A stretch of 64,000 nt of DNA from Panonychus citri (taxonomy: Eukaryota > Arthropoda > Arachnida > Trombidiformes > Tetranychidae), in assembly GCF_014898815.1 (NCBI RefSeq), contig NW_026515445.1:1612001-1676000 (forward strand), read 5' to 3'. Position numbers and translations under genes: made by a program. Positions 13,744-26,900 of this stretch are shown one piece after another (positions within the stretch are counted from its first letter, which is position 1; each line of letters starts with the position of its first letter). The notes beneath the pieces were generated by a model. That model saw only the letters and a program-made list of their open reading frames with translations. It was not told the DNA's origin and searched no databases.

Positions 13744-14499
13744 TTATATTCGAGGACGAGGATGATAAGGATAAGATGATGGTCCAAAGAACCAAGGATC
13801 CCAAGGAAGGTAATCGTTTGGTTTGGATTCTGATGCTGATGTTGTTAGATCATCAGATGAAGATGAAGATGAGGATGGAGATGGAGATGGAGATGGAGAT
13901 GGTGGTGATAATTTACTTTCATCTTGTGTTTTCGAATCAGATGTTGAAGAGGAAGATGATGAGGAAGGTGAAGGTCGATGGGGAAAATATTCTTCAGCCC
14001 AACCCCTTCTTGGATAATTCCAACCAGAATTCCATGAATAAGTAGGTGGATAAAAATGATGATATTGATTAGCATGATGATCATATGTCGTTCGTGTGAT
14101 TGGATAAACATTTGAATAAACTGGATTTTGATACGATGCTGATGTTGGTTGATTGTTACTTGATCTTTGGTAAGAGGAAGTAGGATGATGAGTGGGAGGA
14201 GGATGAAAAGGATGCCGATGATAATTAGGTGTCATTGGAAGAAAATAATATTGATAAGGCGAACTGATTGTTCCAATTGATGATGAAATGGTATTTTCCG
14301 CCGAGGAATCACAATCTTCCAATGGAGGCTCTTCCAAAACGATTTTATCTCCATCATCAATTATTATGGCTCCTTTTCGGTGTTGATCAGGTTCACGAAC
14401 AATAACATTATCACCATGACAATAATCAGATATTCTCATGATTACAATTAATCCAATCAATTGATAAGAAAAAGAAAAAACTCTGTGTAAAGGTAACAT
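13744..14499 (-). CDS. Secreted low-complexity Ser/Pro/His/Tyr-rich protein
   Basis: One uninterrupted frame of 251 aa, ATG at 14499 and TAA at 13744. An in-frame TAA two codons upstream of the ATG fixes the start within this exon. Residues about 5-28 form a hydrophobic signal sequence (VFSFSYQLIGLIVIM). The mature part is rich in His, Pro, Tyr, Ser and Asn. It contains a run of Ser residues, an SPSPSPSP repeat encoded by tandem GATGGA-type hexamers near 13868-13891 (plus strand), and aromatic Tyr/Pro/Trp segments. No catalytic domain, few cysteines, no introns. A minus-strand AATAAA lies near 13651. The composition recalls arthropod cuticle, silk-like or salivary proteins, but I cannot assign a family. 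The main doubt is whether it is expressed; length, signal peptide and polyA signal argue that it is. Confidence 0.6.
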   Translation of the reverse strand: MLPLHRVFSFSYQLIGLIVIMRISDYCHGDNVIVREPDQHRKGAIIIDDGDKIVLEEPPLEDCDSSAENTISSSIGTISSPYQYYFLPMTPNYHRHPFHPPPTHHPTSSYQRSSNNQPTSASYQNPVYSNVYPITRTTYDHHANQYHHFYPPTYSWNSGWNYPRRGWAEEYFPHRPSPSSSSSSSTSDSKTQDESKLSPPSPSPSPSPSSSSSSSDDLTTSASESKPNDYLPWDPWFFGPSSYPYHPRPRI

Positions 14500-17400
14500 A
14501 GTTTACATTTGTTCTGTTATTGGTTAACAACACAAGAAGATAAATTCAAGTTTAATTTTGATTGTTGATGTTATACTTTTGATGATCATTCAACAAACTA
14601 AACAATTTAACTAAATAAACTTGATATTTAAATGGACACAATATAATTACCATTATAATCTCAATTATCATCAGAACAGTTGAGAACATGTTATACTTTG
14701 GTTAACATGATTCGAGTCATTTTAATAGACATTTAAGTCCAACTTAAAAATGGGCTTCGTTAATCGACATGCATCGGCTAATTGTTACTTTTAATTGTTT
14801 TTATTACAATTTGATTAACTTTTTATCAATTTGATTGTCATTTTGTCTAATCAGTTTCCATTTTTATCCTTAATTTGATATTTTCGCAGTTTGGCTATTG
14901 ATGAAATGTTTGTATCTTTTACTATTTAGACTGATTAACGATTAACTATTTGGTTAATTCATCGAGCTTAATTTATCTGTGTGATTATCAAACGCTGAGG
15001 GAGGTCAGAGATTAGCAGATAAATTTGATTTAATTGTTAACAATCAGCATCTTTTTTTATTCAACATTAATTGTTAGTTATCAAAAAATCATCTTGTTGT
15101 TGCTTCTTTAATTCAATTAGCTGAATTCAAGTTTTTGATAGTTTCGGTCTGGTTATGATTGATGAGAAATATTTAATTGCAATAACAATTAAAATGAAAA
15201 ACACAATTTGATTAACAAATTGTCACTTAAAAATTAGAAAATTCATCAATAACCTTAGATTATCTAGTTAATAAGACAATCAGAATTGTTATTTTTGAAT
15301 GATAAAAAAATCGCGTGATCAAAATGAATAGGATTCTGATTGTGATCGATTTATGTTGATTACTTATAATCCAAACAAACCAAATCAAATAATATTTATT
15401 AATAATAATAATAATTTTTGAATGAAAGTTAAAAAAGATTCAGTATAATGAATATTTGTCTCAATCTCTCAGTTGAACTCTCGGTGATAAATAATCGCAA
15501 TCAGGAATCATTATTAAAGTAGAAAATTAAAAGGAAGAGTTAATTGTTGAACTTACTTTCGATTTGCTCGGTTGATCAACAATATACTTTTATTTGAAAC
15601 ATTAACAAAATTAATTGTCAATTATAACATTAACCATAACTTGAGCATCGCTTTTTCATTCAAATTACTATTCGGTTGTTCAACTTTAATTTAGTTACTT
15701 TTCAATTGGATTCAACTTCTGAATTTTCAATGAAAACTTTTGAATTTAATCATCACTTTCCCGATGAAATCAACTCTCATTACTATTACGCAGGAATATC
15801 ACTCATGTATATTTAACATTAAAGGTACAATTCAATTGTCACTATTGGACTTACAATTACTCTGTTTGTTTAACAGGAACAAATAAGATTATTAAATTAA
15901 TTACTTCAGACTAAAGTTAATTGTTGTTGATCAATTTTCGAGCAATTTAACAATCGTTTTTCCAAAAGTTTCCAATCATATCTGCAAATTGTGTAGTTTA
16001 GTAACAATTCAATCACCAATTTATTTTCAATCCTTCATGTTGATGTTTAATAACATGGAAGGACAATTTCAATACGAATTATGTTTGAAATTATGTATTT
16101 ATTATGATTGTTTAGTTAATTATGATTAGATAAATAAGCTTAGGGTTAATTGAGTGTTGATTTAGTTACAAATTAATTTTCAAGGTTTTAATTGTTTCTT
16201 TTGATTATTTCCATCATGTTAGGTAAATAATGTCAATAAAATTCATTGATTAAACTCACGAGAATTGATTAGCCTCTGTTTTAATTATACTACTTGACTC
16301 GTTTTATTTATTTTCCAATAATTTAATCGTAATCAACTTCTCTTCTACTTTTCATCAAATCAATACAATCAATCGATTGTGATGTGATTAATTTAATTAT
16401 TAAAAATTGTTTAATTTTATGACAATTCCCTACAATAGATTCACTTTGTATCAAAATGTTGAGTAATGATTATAATTTGAACGATTCTCAATTATTCACC
16501 GTTAGATAATTGATTATCACGTTTATTGATTGCAATTTAATGACAAACTGTTACTATTAATGATAAAGTCTTTGGTGATAGTCAGCTAAATTGGTACAAT
16601 TAATAAATGTAAATGAAAAATCCTTGAATTTTGACATTAATTTGCTCAGTTAATAAAATTTGATTGATTTCGACAATCAAACTAATAATGATGAAGATTT
16701 AATCGAGTTAACAGTTAATTTAAACTAACTGTTTGATTACAGTATTTTAAGGCGCTTTATAATCAACATGACAATAAGATTAATCAAGTTAATTGAAGGT
16801 CCAAATCAAACTAATCAACGATTAAAAACCCAAAGGTAGTTTAATCTCAAGAGTAATCATTAGCTGAGAGATAAAATTGATCATCGGATGATTAAATTGC
16901 TAATCTAAATCGTTACTTGAAAAGGTAACTATTCAATTGGTTAATCCAAAGTGAACCAGACAAAACAAATTGTAGTTTCATTGATTGTGACTGAAATGCT
17001 GAAACTCATTACGATTAAACCTAATGGTTAATGTTGTTGTCTAAGTAACTCGAAAGTAGAAAGATGGAAAGAAAGAGGATTCGAAACAAGAAAGATGAAA
17101 GTTCAATAACATTTTGATGAATGAAATATTCATGGGTTAGAATGATGATGGTGAAGGTTAAGGTTACCATAGTAACTTTGCATCGTTTAGAAAGAGAAAA
17201 GAAAGAGAGTCAATGATAAACACAGAAGAAGACAGGAAGTATTTTCTTTTTTATTCTTGTTCGATTCAAAGGTTATTTATTCCTTTTCTTTTCATAGAGA
17301 GATTGTTATTGTTTATTAACATCGTTCTCGAAAATTAGTCTTACCTTTTTCTATGTTTTAATCCACCAACAATCGCCTCGGGCTTTATTTCATCATAATC

Positions 17401-17924
17401 GTCATTCTCTCGGATTCATCTCAACATGGTATCAATGCTTTAGAAAAGAATACAAGTGAAAGGCTATTTCATGTTCTTTTTTTCCTGAGCAATGATTTTC
17501 TCAATTCCTTGAGTTGAGAACCATTGAAGCTCAATTATTGTTATTTCATTGCAACTATTAACTCTCCTTTCTTTTTTCTCTCTCATTCTCTCGTTTTCAC
17601 TCTAACTCACTCTCTCTCTCTCTTTTTCTCTCTGTGTTTCATTAACCATTAAATTCTATTCTCTCTTTTCCCTTTCGTTTAAATTCTCACTCATTTTTTT
17701 ATATTTAGTTACCATAATTTACTTATCACTATTCGAATGTCCCAAGATAATTCAGTGAATTTAACTTGATTAGTTTAATTCGAATCTTTTTAACGACAAA
17801 TTTTCGAAACCTTTTACAATTCTACACTTTGTATATTTAATCATCTGCTTAATGTTCATCTAATTTACTACTCATATAATTACTGATTCTATTGCATCTC
17901 AATCGATTCGAAGGAAACATAATC
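14500..17924. other. Intergenic stretch between divergent genes
   Basis: AT-rich DNA between the start of the minus-strand secreted-protein gene and the start of the SLC13 gene. The right end (about 17570-17700) is strongly pyrimidine-rich with CTCTCT runs, as often seen upstream of genes in this window. I see no exon chain or RNA gene. Confidence 0.45.
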
Positions 17925-20900
17925 ATGGTAACGGACATTAAGAGTTTTTTCAATCATCTCGCGGTTTGTTGGCGAGGCTATTTCTCGATTGCTGTTATTC
18001 TGCTTCTCTCACCTTTTCTCATTTTCGGCTACGACGATCCGGTAAGTTGGTTCAAATTTAATTCTTTCTGCTCTATACATTAGTTAATCTTCGTTAATTA
18101 GATTCAATTGTCAATAATTTAATATGAAATGCTAAAAATAGACAATTGATGTGACACAAGAACCAGTTGACATTGATTTTTGTCTCTGATTCTGTTTCCA
18201 ATGGTCACTATCATCACATTTACCTGAATGTTTTGTACATTAGCAACAATTGGGTTAATTTGTTTTCAGAATTCAATCAGATTCAGTTTATGTTTGACAT
18301 TAACTCACATTCGTAATCAACTTGTTAAAAGATTCACAGTCTTGAGACTCAAGGTAATTACAGAATTAGTTGAATTTCTCTCAGTATTTTCAATATTTAA
18401 TTTACTAATCAAATAGAGAAACTATTTGTTCAGAATGTTCATCATGGTAAACACACAAAGAGTAACCATTAACCTTGACAATTAACTGATAGATTGATTT
18501 GTGACTTTTAATTTAATTGGTTAAATTGTTACTCCTTTGTAGTTACAACATAACAAAAGAAACTTCAAGGTAACTGATTAACCAGACATTTTATTGGTTC
18601 TTAGCATCACCATCATCATCATCATCTTGTTCTCTCTCTCTCTCGGGAATCATCATCATTAATTTAGACCAATAAAGTAACAAGATTTCAAGTTGACCAA
18701 TCTGATTATTGTGATGAAGATTTGGTGACATTGTTTTGTTTTAATGTCAAATATTTGTGGTAATCAGACTTGCAACTTAAATGATTAATTGTTGTTGTTA
18801 TGTAAATAAACTTACAAGTTCAAGAGTAAACAACAAATTAATTGTGATTGAAACATGTGATTGTAATATGATCGGAGATGCAATCATTTTCTTAAGGATT
18901 TTAATTGACTTGAAATCATGATAATGATGATTGATTGTTCAGTGAAAATTCAACATTATCTTGATCAGTTAGTTACTAATAGATGAATACATGTATATTT
19001 TCATTAACCAAAACCAACTCTAAATTAAATTATTTACTTAAAGCGACCATTTAATGTCCACAACTATTTCACTATGAACTGACCATTAGAATAAAAGTTA
19101 ATTACCCTGAAGCTAAATGATGTTACTTGATGTGACTAATTGTTTAATTGTATGACCCTTTTTTAGGGTAAGAAACTTGATTGTAATTATCGTTTCATGG
19201 AAACAATTTGATATAATCATCAAAGTCACTGAAGCTTCTTGATAGTCTTTTCTTGATAATGTATCACTTGGTTAACTAATTTCACTAGTTTACTCAACTA
19301 AATCAAAACTTTGACCAACTAATTCAAGTAACTGACCATCGGTTTAAAATGGTTGTGTAAACAATTTCACCCTGATAATCTGAATAATCCTAATGACCAT
19401 CATGAAATTTATTTCCATTTCTTGATTTGAAGTTAATTGTATCAAAATTGTATTTTCGTCTTTCGGTTCTGATCACTTACAAGACTATTTGAATCAAGAT
19501 TAATTCAATTCCAATGAACAATTGAAAGCTAATGGAAATTTTATTAATAGTTATTCAAGTTCAAAGTGAGAACCTCAAAACCTTTTTATCAGTAATTCAA
19601 ATTTCTAAACTATTAATAAATTAAAAATATAATCAATCAAAGTGTCATTTTGACTCCAACTTAATCAGCTGATTATTTTATTTCGATAAAAGTTGTGCTT
19701 AAAATTAAGTATAAAAAAACTAGAGAAAAGGAGGACAAGATAATCTTTAATTGATTATCTCCATAAACTCAATCAAAAGAAGATTAAGATTCACAATTAA
19801 TCTTTTCAGTTTTCAATGTTTTCTTATTGAAACCACAATGAACATTATGCTTCATGGAACAGATTAATTAGCTTCTACTTTGTAGCTTAATCAAATTCCA
19901 AATAAAATTCTGTAGAAACTAATTGATTCACAATCAACGAATTATTCTTATATTCTTCATGTTTACCATTTTCTTTTTCACCTACTATCTATTTCCTTTC
20001 ATTGATAAATGTTGTCTCCTTTTCTTTATATTCAATCATCACTCTGATCATCTTTTCTTTGTCGTTCAACCTCAGGATAAAAGATGTTGATACATCATCA
20101 TGTTGTCATGGAAAGGTGATTCTTTTTTTCCTTTTCTTGTTCATGTGAAAGTGATTTTTCATTGAATTAACTTGAAAAATTCTTAACTCAATCGATCCTT
20201 TCCAATCTGTGTTTATTACATGAGAATGAATAATCTCGGTGAACTCTCGTCATTATTTCCATCAAGTTTTTCCATATTAAATTATTAGATTTCTCTTTGT
20301 GGCTCGTTGAATAACTTTCAGAATAGAAATAATCTTGAGTTATCTCAACAACATAACGATTATTTCCTGTTCGCTAATTATTAACTGATTAGCTCTTAAT
20401 TGAACTGATCAATATTAACTTTTAACTTTCAATGAAAAAAATTAATTTCCTAAAAAAGTTGAATAAGTAACGAACAATTTAAAACCTCATATTAATACAA
20501 ACAATTTAGCTGAAAAATCATCGTATTGAATCGCATGTGTAAACATAATCATAGTTTTCATTAATTAATCTTCTTTGTTAACATCTCTCTGATTATTAAT
20601 ATTAATCTCAATTCTTTCAAGTGATCTTACTAATTGTTTGGAATGAAATTATCTTTTCCATTCAAATCTACAAATCTATCTAAATGTCGAAACTTGTACG
20701 ACTTTTACTCAAAATTCGTGATAGAAAACCATTTATTTGATTTGGAACTTGTTCTTATTAAATTGACAGAACAATTAGATCAGATGAGCAGATGAACTTG
20801 ATGTCTTTATAAATTTTAGATATTTCGACAACCTTTGGTGTTCGAGGATCAGTTAATTTTGATAATTACTTTCATAATTGGCATCCAACTAATTGTGGTA

Positions 20901-23900
20901 CAAACAGTTAACCCTTGAGGCTTTTACATGATGATTTCGCTGATAGCTTAATTCTAATCAATTCTAACTAATCAATCACTTTATGTTAATCTTTTAATTT
21001 CACAACCGAAAAGACATTTCAGTTTTCTATTATTCTGATACATTGATTGTTATCAATGATGAATTTCCGAGTAATTAAAAATAATGATTATTTTCACCAT
21101 GAAAATTGGTGAACATTTTTGTGTCAATATGGTGCAAGATTGGTGAGTCTCTAGAGAGTGAGATTTACTAGTTGAATAGTATCATCGTTATCATCGTGTT
21201 GAAGTTAATTACTTCAACTTGTTGGTATTTGTTTCGGTTTATTGACAATTAATTTGACAATGTCAATGAATGAGTTTGTTGCATGTATGTTACTTTAATT
21301 GTATCGAGTATCATGTTTACACATAATATTATTATCTTATAAATAATACTTTATATCTGTTTAATTGTGAACAGAAAATGATACTAATCGATTGGCGTTT
21401 GGTGCAAACTTATCCAATGATAAATCACAAACGAAACTTGATCTCAGTCTAAAAAAAGAAAAAGTAAAACTAATTAATTTTATGTAAGAGCAATTAGTTA
21501 ATTACCAAGACAATTACCTGGATTGGATTGATCATTTAAATTGAATTAGGTTAAGAATAAGTGAAATACCAGTTACAATAGTTTGATAATTTCCACAGGT
21601 TAGCATTATATTCATCATGCTTTTCATGAACTGAACTCCAACCATTAGGTTCCTTTCATTATGATAAACTTGATGATGAAAATAATGACGATGATCAAAG
21701 TTTGATGTTATTAGATAATCAGTCTGAGGGATAATAGACTTTACTTAATGATAACCGTTGAATTGTGAATGAGTTTCTTTGTCAGAATTTGGTGTTATCT
21801 CCCATGAATACCTATCATGGGAGAAGGTAAAGAATTTTCTGCATTAGTGTTCACCATTATTCCAACTGCATTCAGGGAGATTCAATATTAAACATAGTTG
21901 ACTGTCTTCTCATATATTCCTATGCAATACTTTGTGAATTACTTTTTGATAATGTTGACTGATATTTTCCTCCAGCATGATTCAACCTTTGGTGATGATA
22001 CCAATGAAATATAATATAAATAAAATGGCGGTTAATGTCCAGCGATCCCAATACAATATACAGATGATTATTGGTTTCTATTGAGAATTGGTCACTCAGC
22101 TAGTAAATCAAATGTAAATGATATTAATCTTAAACAAAAAATATTCACTTTTTTCATCTCATTGATATTTGAAATTCTAAAGTTAAACGATAACCATGAT
22201 GATTGATGAGTTCTACATTCAGTTTATGGCTATTAGATCAGATTAGAATGTTTCAGCTTCCGTTATATCTGAATCGGGAGAAAAGTATATTCCAATAAGA
22301 TCTTGAGAATAAGTGTTTTTCATTAATTCCAAAATATTTAGAAGCAGTCGGATGATTACCATTAGAGAATTAATTCTTACATTGAATCTGATATTACAAC
22401 AAAAAAGAATAATTTTTGACATTTTGAGTTATTTTTATCATTAATTATCATCAACTTTCTATTTAGTAATTGTCATTGATTAAACTTTATAAGATAAATA
22501 TTCTCATGGCTTCTTTATCATGGAAAGATAAAAAATTGAAATTGAACTAAAAATTGTATTGAGTAAATAAAAGTAAAAGAGAAGCAAATAAATGAATTCA
22601 TTATGAACAAATTTCTTGATTTTTTGCGCTTCCATTCATAAAGAAAATGAGAAAAAAACTGAAAACTAACCTTTAAAAAGAAGTCCTAATAATCCTGATT
22701 TAACGTTTTCTATTTGATTCCACTACATGATAATCCAAATGATACACCAGAAATGCCGTTGTGCCTTTGTAGTCCTATTGATGACCATTTACTGGGCCAT
22801 TCAGCCCATTCCAATGGGGGTCACCTCTTTGTTTCCAGTGTTTCTCCTTCCCATTCTAGAACTAGCGACCTCCGAAGAGGCTTGTCGACCTTATCTCCAA
22901 GAGGCCAACATGGTATTCGTTGGAAGTCTCATCTTTGCTGCAGCCATAGAGAGTTCCAATCTCCATCGTAGGATTGCCTTGTTTGTCTTGAAAAGCATTG
23001 GGTCTCGTCTTGAGATGATTATGCTTGGATTTATGGGGATAACCATGTTTATTGCTTGGTGGATTACCAATACAGCTACAACGGCTCTTATGTTACCGAT
23101 AATGGATGCTGTTATACAAGAGATTCAACCTAAAGAGATTGACCATTGGTCCGATCCCATGAAAAAACTGGAAAATAAAAAGACAGAAAACATTAATAAT
23201 AACGACAATAACAATAATAGCAATAGAAATAATCATAATGACAAAAATAATAACTTTAACAACGATACAAATAATAATAATCAACATCATCATAATGACA
23301 GTGATCATCATCAAAGCTCTCGAAATGGACATTGCTTGGTTACAGTTAATTCTAATAAAAGGGAATCAATTGAATTAACAATTCGACGTGATGAAAAAGG
23401 TAAATTGTTAATTAATATCTATGATAATCTAATTGTGTAAATTAGCCCAAATTCCCTTCAGAATCAATATTTCTCCAGTTCCAATGTTGAAAACTTAATC
23501 GGGTTGAACTTAAATTAAAGTTGTAGTTTTGAGCAACAGTTTAAGTTGCGATTGGATTGACAGATAAATTGATCAATAACAAAATTGAAAAGAAATCAAT
23601 TCTTATCAATCACCTTAATCGTTAATAATCTTGAAAGGAAAGTGATGATTCTTATGTCATGATAATCAAGTTTCTTCACAGTTCGATAAGTGATTAGAAA
23701 AAAAACTACAATTTATCAATTTTTGAGAAGTAAATTGTTGTTATTTGATAGAAACTCTCTCTTTCTCTCTGTGATCATGTTCTGTCCTCAAGAAAAGTGA
23801 TTGAACACTGATTATTTTAGTGTCTTTGGCACATCCAATACTTTACACCCAATCATCAGAAATCAATATAAAGCCAATCAATCTATAAGACTGATGACCA

Positions 23901-26900
23901 TCATATGGACAAAGGGAGAGCGAGTTAGTTAACGTAAAGTGGGTTAAATTATTAGTAGGAGTGATCCGATGATGAAGAAGATAAAGGAAGATGAAGAAGA
24001 GAAGAAAAAAGTAAGATGATGTGTTGAATGTTGGGTCTTGTTTTTTGGTATAAATTGTCACCATAAATAGATTCTGTTTCCTATTGTTGCCCATCAATTT
24101 CATTCTGTCTCTTCTCTTTAATGGCTACTTTGCTTGGTCATCATCTTTTTCAGTTAAATGAAGGTAATTGTTCAGAGGAAACTCATTCTCTTGATCCTTG
24201 GATACTTGTTACCTTTTTTATGTACAGTGTGTTGTCATTAAATCGATGCATTCAGAGAATAAGAAGCAAAACACCTCGAATACGAAACAAACTGAATCAA
24301 GTACTTATCTACTTATCGAAACCCACAGATACGGTTAATCCATTTCTCCATCTCAAGTCACTTTGATTCCCTCTAGATTCCTAAAACCCTTTATTATAAT
24401 TCAGAGGAAATCAGAGTTGAATTCATGTGTAGATGCTACAGTTACTTGAACTAAAAGAAGCCTGAAAAGCTGTTGAGATTTAAAGGCCATAATAATATCG
24501 ATGTCCAGATAACTTGGACATGACGTTGACACATTTACACAGTTTCTATCGATTACATGGTAAACAAAAGAGATGAAAGATGATAATCACAATGAAGATT
24601 GAAAGAGAAGAGAGAAAATAAATGCTGAAACATTGAATAGAGAAAATATAACATCTTGATTCCATTAAAAGAAAATATGAAAAATTGAATAGAACGAAAA
24701 AAAGGAAAAGAGAAACTGAAACTGAAACTGACGTGATGAGATGAACCTTCTTAAGATAACAGCAGATTGACAGTAAACGAGGTCCATTTCTTGGTGACCA
24801 TTAAATCCGTATGTTGTTCACCTTATCTTGATCCTCTTTTATTTTCTTTTAATGTTCATGGTTTTCCTCATCTTTTCAAAAGAAACAAAAGTCATTGAAT
24901 CTTCATTCAGCTCAGTTGGAATCAGAATCTTATTTCAACTGATGGAAGCTACATGACTATTGTCATTCGAATCTTCAAAAAAAGATGAATACTATCGATA
25001 AAACGATGAACCTATTGATTAAGATGAAGAAAACAAATAAAACCCTGAGCTATGAACCATAACAATATTAACCATGAAACAAACAAAACTTTAGTATCCT
25101 TTCAAATGATGGAATAATTAATGATTGACTATCGACCCTTGAACTTGATGATTGAGAATCCGTGTTTTCAGGAATGGCATTGAGATTTGATTAATTGAGA
25201 ATTGATGTAGTTCATTCAGTGTTCATCGATTCATAACAATAATCTTTTATATCCATGACCATCATGGAAATTTATCTCTGAAAGTTTTATTTAAATTAAC
25301 AATTCGACGCGTGAACAACTCAAACCATTTAAACTCAACTGAAATTCTTAAATATTGCTATCTTATTCTGGAATAAATTTGTTTCTGATTATCTCTTTCT
25401 ATTCACCAGATCAACAGTTATCATCCAAATGCTCAAGGAATGACAGTCATGTTCATGCAAACGCTTCAAATGGAGCCAACAAATACTCGGATTCGCCAAA
25501 TTCCCTCCAAAGTGATGTTAATTTTTCACAACTTCGTAAAATTTTGTACATCTCAATTTCGTCGTCAGCAAATGTCGGAACAACTTCAACACTAACAAGT
25601 GCTGGTCCTAATCTTGTGCTGTCTTATGTGTTGGAAGAGTAAGTGAGATTGTCATGATCGAAATCAAATAATTGATCAATTCCACAAAAATGAATAATAA
25701 CTTATCGTAGCCCATAAATTGAAAAAAACTTTAACTCTATTATATAGTCGATTCATCATTTAAACTATCATGTGAAATTCATACTAATCTGAGAAATAGA
25801 AACAAGTGAATATCGTATGTTCCACCATGATTCATTTTCTTTTTGTTTACTTGAGCTGTTTTCCTCATAAAGATTATCATGTAAGGATAACTATGAATTG
25901 TGATGATAAAGAGAACCAAAATAATGGAGAAAGTCAGTTAACTATTGTTTTCAATGTTATATTCAAGATGACAAAATATCTCGACAGAAAAGCTTCATGA
26001 TGATTCTAATGATGATGATGATCAACTCGGTGATGATCATTGCAGGAAAATAATCTTTACCTGAGGAACTTCTTACCCACTTGACTCTTATTCCATTTCC
26101 TCTTATGTTCTTAACGTTTTCTGGAACAATTATTTTCTTTTATTCTGGACTTTTAGGTTAATTCTCTTCTTTTATTTTGGTTAATTCGAAATTCGTTGTT
26201 ATCTTATTTGTCTCCATTCAGGTAGATATAAAAAAAGGATTCTCATGAATTTGTTGAAACTCCAACTTGATCCATCTTGCCAATCATCTCATCACTTTAT
26301 CATTAGCATCTTCATCTTAGTCTCCATGATTCTTTTGATGATTACAAGGAAATGAAATAAATGGAATCCGCTGATTAATAAGAAGACTAAAAGCTCATCT
26401 GAGTTTCACTTTGTTTCCTTATCATTCATTGATCAACATTCGGTTTCAATGATAATCCAAAGTTACAATCAATTGATATAATATATTTATATACATTTTC
26501 GTTTCATCCTTTTCAGGGTGTGTTTAATTCTCATCCTTTGAGAGCATCATTATCTTCCATAACTGTAAATACACGAACAGAGTAAATTAGATGCTGTTTG
26601 TATACCAAAAAATGCTCATAGAATCTCAGATTATTTAGTTACCATGAAATTGAATGGGAATCGATTTCTAACCTTGAACCAACCTTACAATGACCTGGAG
26701 ACTGACATGAAACTTGATATTATTTGTCAACAAAGTTCATCAATGTGAAAGAAAAAAGTTACTATTCTAAAGAAGACAGAAACACTTATATTAATACAGA
26801 ACAGTAATGAAAGAAAATAAAATAATCCATTGGCTGAGTTATCTCAATGTTAATTGATCCGAGAAACTTGTTTGTCAGAATCATCATTAAATTATCATTG

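Noticed and set aside
24121..24366. 81-aa frame inside SLC13 intron 2
   Set aside because: Splicing it in at the nearby acceptor gives a stop within two codons, and the exon 2 to exon 3 junction is in perfect phase without it.
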